Shown piece by piece: positions 59,816-64,000 of a stretch of DNA of 64,000 bases. The stretch's first letter is position 1. The number at the start of each line of letters is the position of its first letter. The position numbers and the translations under genes were made by a program. Source of the stretch: an uncultured Fodinibius sp. (GTDB taxonomy: Bacteria > Bacteroidota > Rhodothermia > Balneolales > Balneolaceae); contig CAJXMW010000005.1 of NCBI GenBank assembly GCA_913056235.1, positions 62,001-126,000 on the forward strand. The letters run 5' to 3'. The notes under the pieces were generated by a model, which did no database searches, was not told where the DNA came from, and saw only the letters and a program-made list of their open reading frames with translations.

Positions 59816-60992
59816 CCACATTCAAATTTTTGACACCACGCTCCGCGATGGCGAACAATCTCCCGGATTCAGCATGAATCAGGATGAAAAGCTGCGACTG
59901 GCACTCCAGCTTGAACGCTTGCAGGTTGATGTCATCGAAGCCGGCTTCCCGATTGCCTCGGACGGCGACTTTAACACGGTACGTGCCATCAGCAAGAACA
60001 TCCAAAACAGTACGGTGGCGGCCTTGTGCCGTACCAGACAAAAAGATATCGACCGGGCCGCAGCCTCCCTGAGACCAGCTGCGAACCCACGCATTCACAC
60101 CTTTATTGCCACCTCTGACATTCATATGGAGCACAAGCTGAAAAAGAATCGCGACGAAGTACTGGAAGACGCGGTGCAGGCAGTGGAGCATGCCACACAA
60201 TTTTGCGACGAAGTGGAGTTTTCAGCTGAAGATGCTTCCCGAAGCGATCCCCGATTTTTATATCAGATATTTGAAGCCGTCATTAACGCGGGGGCTCAAA
60301 TTATTAACGTCCCCGATACGGTAGGCTACGCCATGCCCTGGGAGTTTGGCCAACTTATCAAGAATATCCGCGAAAATGTCCCCAATATAGATCGTGCAAC
60401 GCTGAGCGTCCATTGCCATGACGACTTAGGCGTTGGGGTAGCCAACTCATTAATGGCCATTCGCAACGGAGCCGAACAAGTAGAATGCACCATCAACGGT
60501 ATTGGCGAACGGGCCGGTAATGCCTCTCTTGAAGAAATCGTGATGTCTATTGCAACACGAGACAACAATCGAGAAACCGGCATTGTAACTGAACAGCTAG
60601 TGCCTTCGAGTAAATTATTGTCTGAAATTACGGGCCACGATGTGCAACCCAATAAAGCAATTGTGGGCGATAATGCCTTTGCTCATGAAGCGGGCATCCA
60701 TCAGCACGGTGTGCTAAACAACCCGATGACCTACGAAATAATGACGCCCAAATCGGTTGGGCTGGAAGGCAATAAAATCGTCCTGGGTAAACACTCCGGA
60801 CGCTTTGCCCTGAACCGAAAACTCGAAAAGATGGGCTACAACCTTGGCAAAGACGAATTGAATCAGATTTATATGAAATTTACCAAGGTGGCCGATGAGC
60901 AAAAACGGGTAAAAGAAAATGAGCTACTCAACCTCATCAGCCAAACATTACCACAGAAAAATTTGTCAGGAGACAGTGCCATGACGGGCTGA
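59808..60992 (+). CDS. leuA: 2-isopropylmalate synthase lacking the C-terminal regulatory domain
   Basis: The 394-residue enzyme condenses acetyl-CoA with 2-ketoisovalerate, the committed step to leucine. The catalytic barrel is complete: [48 protein letters not shown] and [15 protein letters not shown], then the subdomain segment [17 protein letters not shown] and [18 protein letters not shown]. It stops around residue 394, where typical LeuA continues about 120 residues into the LeuA_dimer domain that binds leucine. Only 54 bases separate its stop from leuC, so the domain is not merely frameshifted. Leucine feedback by the usual allosteric route should therefore be absent. Confidence 0.92.
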   Translation: MDNHIQIFDTTLRDGEQSPGFSMNQDEKLRLALQLERLQVDVIEAGFPIASDGDFNTVRAISKNIQNSTVAALCRTRQKDIDRAAASLRPAANPRIHTFIATSDIHMEHKLKKNRDEVLEDAVQAVEHATQFCDEVEFSAEDASRSDPRFLYQIFEAVINAGAQIINVPDTVGYAMPWEFGQLIKNIRENVPNIDRATLSVHCHDDLGVGVANSLMAIRNGAEQVECTINGIGERAGNASLEEIVMSIATRDNNRETGIVTEQLVPSSKLLSEITGHDVQPNKAIVGDNAFAHEAGIHQHGVLNNPMTYEIMTPKSVGLEGNKIVLGKHSGRFALNRKLEKMGYNLGKDELNQIYMKFTKVADEQKRVKENELLNLISQTLPQKNLSGDSAMTG

Positions 60993-61046
60993 TTTCTCCT
61001 TCGAACTCACATTATTAAATCATAAATCAATTAAACATACAGAACT

Positions 61047-62360
61047 ATGGGAATGACTCTCACGGAAAAAATTATTGCAAACCACAGCGACAAATCCACC
61101 GTCGAGCCGGGCGAAAGCGTCTGGATTGATGTGGATGTGCTGATGACTCACGACGTCTGTGGGCCGCCCTCGATCTCTATTTTCAGGGATCAGTTTGGCG
61201 AAGATGCTCGTGTCTGGGATAAAGAAAAAGTCGTTATCATCCCTGATCACTACATTTTCACTGAGGATAAATACGCCAATCGCAATGTGGATATCCTGCG
61301 CGCTTTTGCCGCTGACCAGGATCTGCCCTATTTCTACGACGTTGGCTCAGAAGACTACAAAGGGGTCTGTCATATCGCCCTGCCCGAAGAGGGGTTCACG
61401 CGTCCCGGCGAAGTACTATTCGGCACCGACTCCCATACCTGCACCGCTGGCGCCTTTGGACAATTTGCTACGGGTATCGGCAACACCGACGCCGCCTTCA
61501 TTATGGGTACCGGCCAGCTCTGGGTAAAAGTGCCCGAAACCATGCGCTTTCATTTTAACGGTACTTCCATGCCCCCCTACCTGATGGCGAAGGATATCAT
61601 CCTGCAAATTATTGGTGACATCGGCGTCGACGGCGCTACCTATCGCACGATGGAGTTCGGCGGTCCGGGCATCAACTGCATGTCAATGGAAGACCGGATG
61701 ACACTCACTAATATGGTGATCGAAGCCGGAGGCAAAAACGGCGTGGTAGAACCCGATGAAAAAACCGAAGCATACGTTAGAGAGCGCACCGACAAAGATT
61801 TTGAACCGGTCTATAGCGATCCCGATGCTAACTACCACAGCGAGTACCATTACAATCTTGAGGACATGGTACCCATGGTGGCTAAACCACACAGCCCGGA
61901 TAACAAGGCAACGGTTATAGAACTCGAAGGTACCCAACTGGATCGCGCCTACATCGGCTCTTGTACCGGAGGCAAGCTCTCTGATTTTAAAGCAGCAGCC
62001 GAAATTATTGCGGGACACGACCTGAAAGTTGACACCTATATAGTACCGGCCACAACCGAAATTGCTGATGGGCTGGAGACCGAAACTTTCAACGGTGAGC
62101 CGCTGATCGATATTTTCAGAAAGGCCGGCTGTAAGATCGGTCAGGCATCCTGCGCGGCTTGCCTTGGCGGTCCGTCGGATACCTTTGGCCGGCTGAATAA
62201 TGATGAAACATGCATCTCCACGACCAACCGGAATTATCCCGGTCGAATGGGTTCTAAAGAGTCTGAGGTCTATTTAGCTTCGCCCTACACCGTGGCCGCC
62301 TCAGCCATCACCGGCAAGATTACCGACCCACGAGTCTTCATTCACGAAACTATCATTTAA
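61047..62360 (+). CDS. leuC: 3-isopropylmalate dehydratase, large subunit (short aconitase-type)
   Basis: The 437-residue aconitase-family subunit isomerises isopropylmalate, and citramalate derivatives when CimA is present. Segments are LFGTDSHTCTAGAFGQFATGIG, MEFGGPGINCMSMEDRMTL and the Fe-S cysteines in YIGSCTGGKLSDF and QASCAACLGGPSDTFG. RNYPGRMGSKESEVYLASPYTVAA closes the active site. At about 430 residues it is the shorter LeuC2/HacA type rather than the 465-residue enterobacterial form, and it matches the short LeuD downstream. Confidence 0.94.
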   Translation: MGMTLTEKIIANHSDKSTVEPGESVWIDVDVLMTHDVCGPPSISIFRDQFGEDARVWDKEKVVIIPDHYIFTEDKYANRNVDILRAFAADQDLPYFYDVGSEDYKGVCHIALPEEGFTRPGEVLFGTDSHTCTAGAFGQFATGIGNTDAAFIMGTGQLWVKVPETMRFHFNGTSMPPYLMAKDIILQIIGDIGVDGATYRTMEFGGPGINCMSMEDRMTLTNMVIEAGGKNGVVEPDEKTEAYVRERTDKDFEPVYSDPDANYHSEYHYNLEDMVPMVAKPHSPDNKATVIELEGTQLDRAYIGSCTGGKLSDFKAAAEIIAGHDLKVDTYIVPATTEIADGLETETFNGEPLIDIFRKAGCKIGQASCAACLGGPSDTFGRLNNDETCISTTNRNYPGRMGSKESEVYLASPYTVAASAITGKITDPRVFIHETII

Positions 62361-62390
62361 CTCGATTAGAAGATAAAAACTATTACAATC

Positions 62391-62422
62391 ATCCCCATTG
62401 CACCCTTCAAAGGGGGACACTT
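62391..62422. repeat. Small palindromic repeat, copy D, between leuC and leuD
   Basis: CCCTT and AAGGG around CA (62403-62414), flanked by ATCCCC on the left and GGGGAC on the right, match the core of the palindromes around the DUF559 gene 51 kb away. It sits alone in the 144-bp leuC-leuD gap with no nuclease gene. Confidence 0.55.
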
Positions 62423-62504
62423 CTCTGGAAATATAATGAGTATCAGCTAAGGGGATTCAAATACACTCTAGCTTCAACTAAATAAATTCTAGCAATTACC
62501 AATT

Positions 62505-63083
62505 ATGTCAGAACAGAACCAAACAATTAAAGGAAAGGCATTTGTGCTCGGTAAAAATATCGACACCGACCAGATTATTCCGGCTGAGCATCTAGTCTAC
62601 AGTCTCGATGATCCCGAAGAGCGCAAATTTTATGGACGGCATGCGCTTTCGGGCGTACCGGATGAACAGTCAGGTCTGCCACAAGGGGGAATCCCGCTGG
62701 TCGAAGCGGACGAATTTGAAAGTGAGTTCAATATTATTGTGGGCGGTCCCAATTTCGGCTGCGGATCGTCGCGCGAACACGCCCCGGCCTCACTGGATAT
62801 TGCCGGCGTGGAAGCGATTATCGCACCTACTTTTGCCCGTATTTTTTATCGCAACTCCGTGGACGGCGGTTTTGTTATTCCCTACGAAAGTCTGGAAAAT
62901 TTGAGTAAAAAAGTCGAAACGGGTGATAAGCTTGAAATAGATCCGGCGAAGCAAACCGTTCGAAACATCAGCCAGGACGAAAGTTATGAAATTCGTCCAC
63001 TGGGCAGTGTCTCGGATATCGTTAACGCCGGTGGAATCTTTGAATTTGCACGAAAAGAGGGGATGATCGATGTCGCAAGCTAA
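62505..63083 (+). CDS. leuD: 3-isopropylmalate dehydratase, small subunit
   Basis: This 192-residue swivel subunit partners LeuC. Visible segments are [37 protein letters not shown] and [17 protein letters not shown]. It ends with [15 protein letters not shown]. It overlaps leuB by 14 bases (leuB starts at 63070), implying coupled translation. With CimA upstream, the LeuCD complex should work in both leucine and isoleucine synthesis. Confidence 0.95.
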   Translation: MSEQNQTIKGKAFVLGKNIDTDQIIPAEHLVYSLDDPEERKFYGRHALSGVPDEQSGLPQGGIPLVEADEFESEFNIIVGGPNFGCGSSREHAPASLDIAGVEAIIAPTFARIFYRNSVDGGFVIPYESLENLSKKVETGDKLEIDPAKQTVRNISQDESYEIRPLGSVSDIVNAGGIFEFARKEGMIDVAS

Positions 63084-64000
63084 AGAAATTGTTGTGTTAC
63101 CCGGAGATGGAATTGGTCCTGAAGTCACCAAAGAAGCCGTTAACGTTTTAGAGATCGTTTGCAAACGGCATGGGCACAAGCTGCGGATACGCTCCTTCCC
63201 TGTTGGCGGAGCCAGCATCGACCGTTATGGACGACCACTTACGGATGAAACGCTGGAGGCCTGCAAGGACAGCGAAGCTGTATTGTTGGGAGCAGTCGGC
63301 GGCGATAAGTGGAATGACCAGCCCAAGGACAAACGTCCCGAATCGGCGTTGTTGAACCTCCGCAAGGAACTAGATCTATACGCCAATCTGCGTCCCATTA
63401 AGACGTATAAATCTCTAATCCATGCCTCTCCCCTTAAACCAGAAATTATCGAAGGTGTGGATATCATGATCGTCCGCGAGCTTACCGGAGGGATCTACTT
63501 TGGACGTCCACGGCTGATCGAGCAGACCGAATCCGGCGAACGCGCCGTAGATACAAAGGAATACACGACCCCGGAAATAAAACGTGTTGCTCATACAGCT
63601 TTTGAAACGGCCACCGTACGCAACCGAAAAGTGACGTCGGTAGATAAAGCCAACGTGCTGGATTCATCCCGACTGTGGCGGCGCACTGTCGAGGAATCAG
63701 CCAAGCAGTGGCCGGAAATCAAACTGGAACATATGCTGGTTGATAACTGCGCGATGCAACTCGTTCGCAATCCCGGACAGTTCGACGTTATTCTTACCGG
63801 CAATATGTTTGGGGATATCCTGAGTGATGAGTCTTCGATGATTACCGGCTCGCTCGGCATGCTGCCATCGGCCAGTATCGGTGAGGAATACGCCATGTAC
63901 GAACCTGTACACGGCTCAGCGCCCGACATTGCCGGTCAAGACAAAGCCAATCCATTGGCGGCCATTGCCTCAGTAGCACTCATGTGTCGCTACTCGCTGG
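63070..64000 (+). CDS. leuB: 3-isopropylmalate dehydrogenase (3' end beyond the window)
   Basis: At least 310 of about 355 residues lie in the window; the gene runs off the right edge. The NAD-dependent decarboxylating dehydrogenase begins [20 protein letters not shown], has the LeuB substrate segment [18 protein letters not shown], the active-site Tyr region [13 protein letters not shown], the metal-binding [25 protein letters not shown] and [19 protein letters not shown]. It starts at an ATG inside the end of leuD. It probably also oxidises methylmalate derived from citramalate in isoleucine synthesis. Confidence 0.95.
   Translation, partial: MSQAKEIVVLPGDGIGPEVTKEAVNVLEIVCKRHGHKLRIRSFPVGGASIDRYGRPLTDETLEACKDSEAVLLGAVGGDKWNDQPKDKRPESALLNLRKELDLYANLRPIKTYKSLIHASPLKPEIIEGVDIMIVRELTGGIYFGRPRLIEQTESGERAVDTKEYTTPEIKRVAHTAFETATVRNRKVTSVDKANVLDSSRLWRRTVEESAKQWPEIKLEHMLVDNCAMQLVRNPGQFDVILTGNMFGDILSDESSMITGSLGMLPSASIGEEYAMYEPVHGSAPDIAGQDKANPLAAIASVALMCRYSL

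Noticed and set aside
1-64000. tRNA or rRNA genes, CRISPR arrays, transposases, prophage genes and replication origin
   Set aside because: All intergenic regions were read on both strands. No cloverleaf, regularly spaced direct repeats, integrase or transposase motifs, or dnaA-box clusters were seen.

Overview
The window looks like chromosomal DNA of a bacterium of the Bacteroidota/Balneolota group, most likely Balneolaceae (inference). The reasons are Bacteroidota-type promoters (TTTG, about 19 nt, TAnnTTTG) beside a few classical sigma-70 ones, few Shine-Dalgarno sequences, lipoproteins of the Bacteroidota kind (DUF4382), outer-membrane barrels ending in aromatic residues, acidic proteins that suggest a moderate halophile, and a threonine-independent isoleucine pathway. 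No rRNA, tRNA, CRISPR array, prophage or insertion sequence was seen.

Layout. 1-8.5 kb: end of an unidentified gene, a sterol-desaturase-family hydroxylase, a LolA-like periplasmic protein, a tandem universal stress protein, a DUF368/PopT undecaprenyl-phosphate flippase, pcm and a 1024-residue AsmA-like protein. 8.7-16.4 kb: cysS, a DUF559 nuclease gene flanked by small palindromic repeats, lgt, a phosphohexomutase, and convergent ZIP and Nramp metal transporters. 16.6-30.5 kb: a DPP-IV-type peptidase, an unknown outer-membrane protein, MscS, OsmC, rlmN, the lepA-unknown-lepB run on the minus strand, and two lipoproteins.

30.6-48.6 kb holds histidine biosynthesis in pieces: hisG-D-C-B-H behind a His-rich leader peptide, then hisA alone, then hisF-hisIE. 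Between them lie a TetR-controlled cassette (LolA-like chaperone, two FtsX-type permeases, a LolD-like ATPase, an outer-membrane barrel), an Asp-box protein, a phosphoesterase, a cupin, a truncated adenylation-domain protein and a 30-codon Cys-rich ORF.

48.6-64 kb: an OPT transporter, OsmC-metZ, and the branched-chain amino acid locus: ilvD divergent from ilvB-ilvN-ilvC-cimA-(small ORF)-leuA-leuC-leuD-leuB (leuB cut by the window edge). It begins with a textbook sigma-70 promoter and a 365-nt leader encoding a peptide that is 60% Ile/Leu/Val and ends in a 12-bp hairpin. With CimA, the LeuCD and LeuB enzymes can serve both leucine and isoleucine synthesis.

Most worth following up: translated leaders before hisG and ilvB, and possibly leuA; the LolA/ABC/barrel cassette; HisB with what looks like a decayed phosphatase domain; LeuA without its regulatory domain; two classes of intergenic inverted repeat; and the 30-codon four-cysteine ORF with a good ribosome-binding site. 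Coordinates and motif positions were read by eye; no database search was possible.
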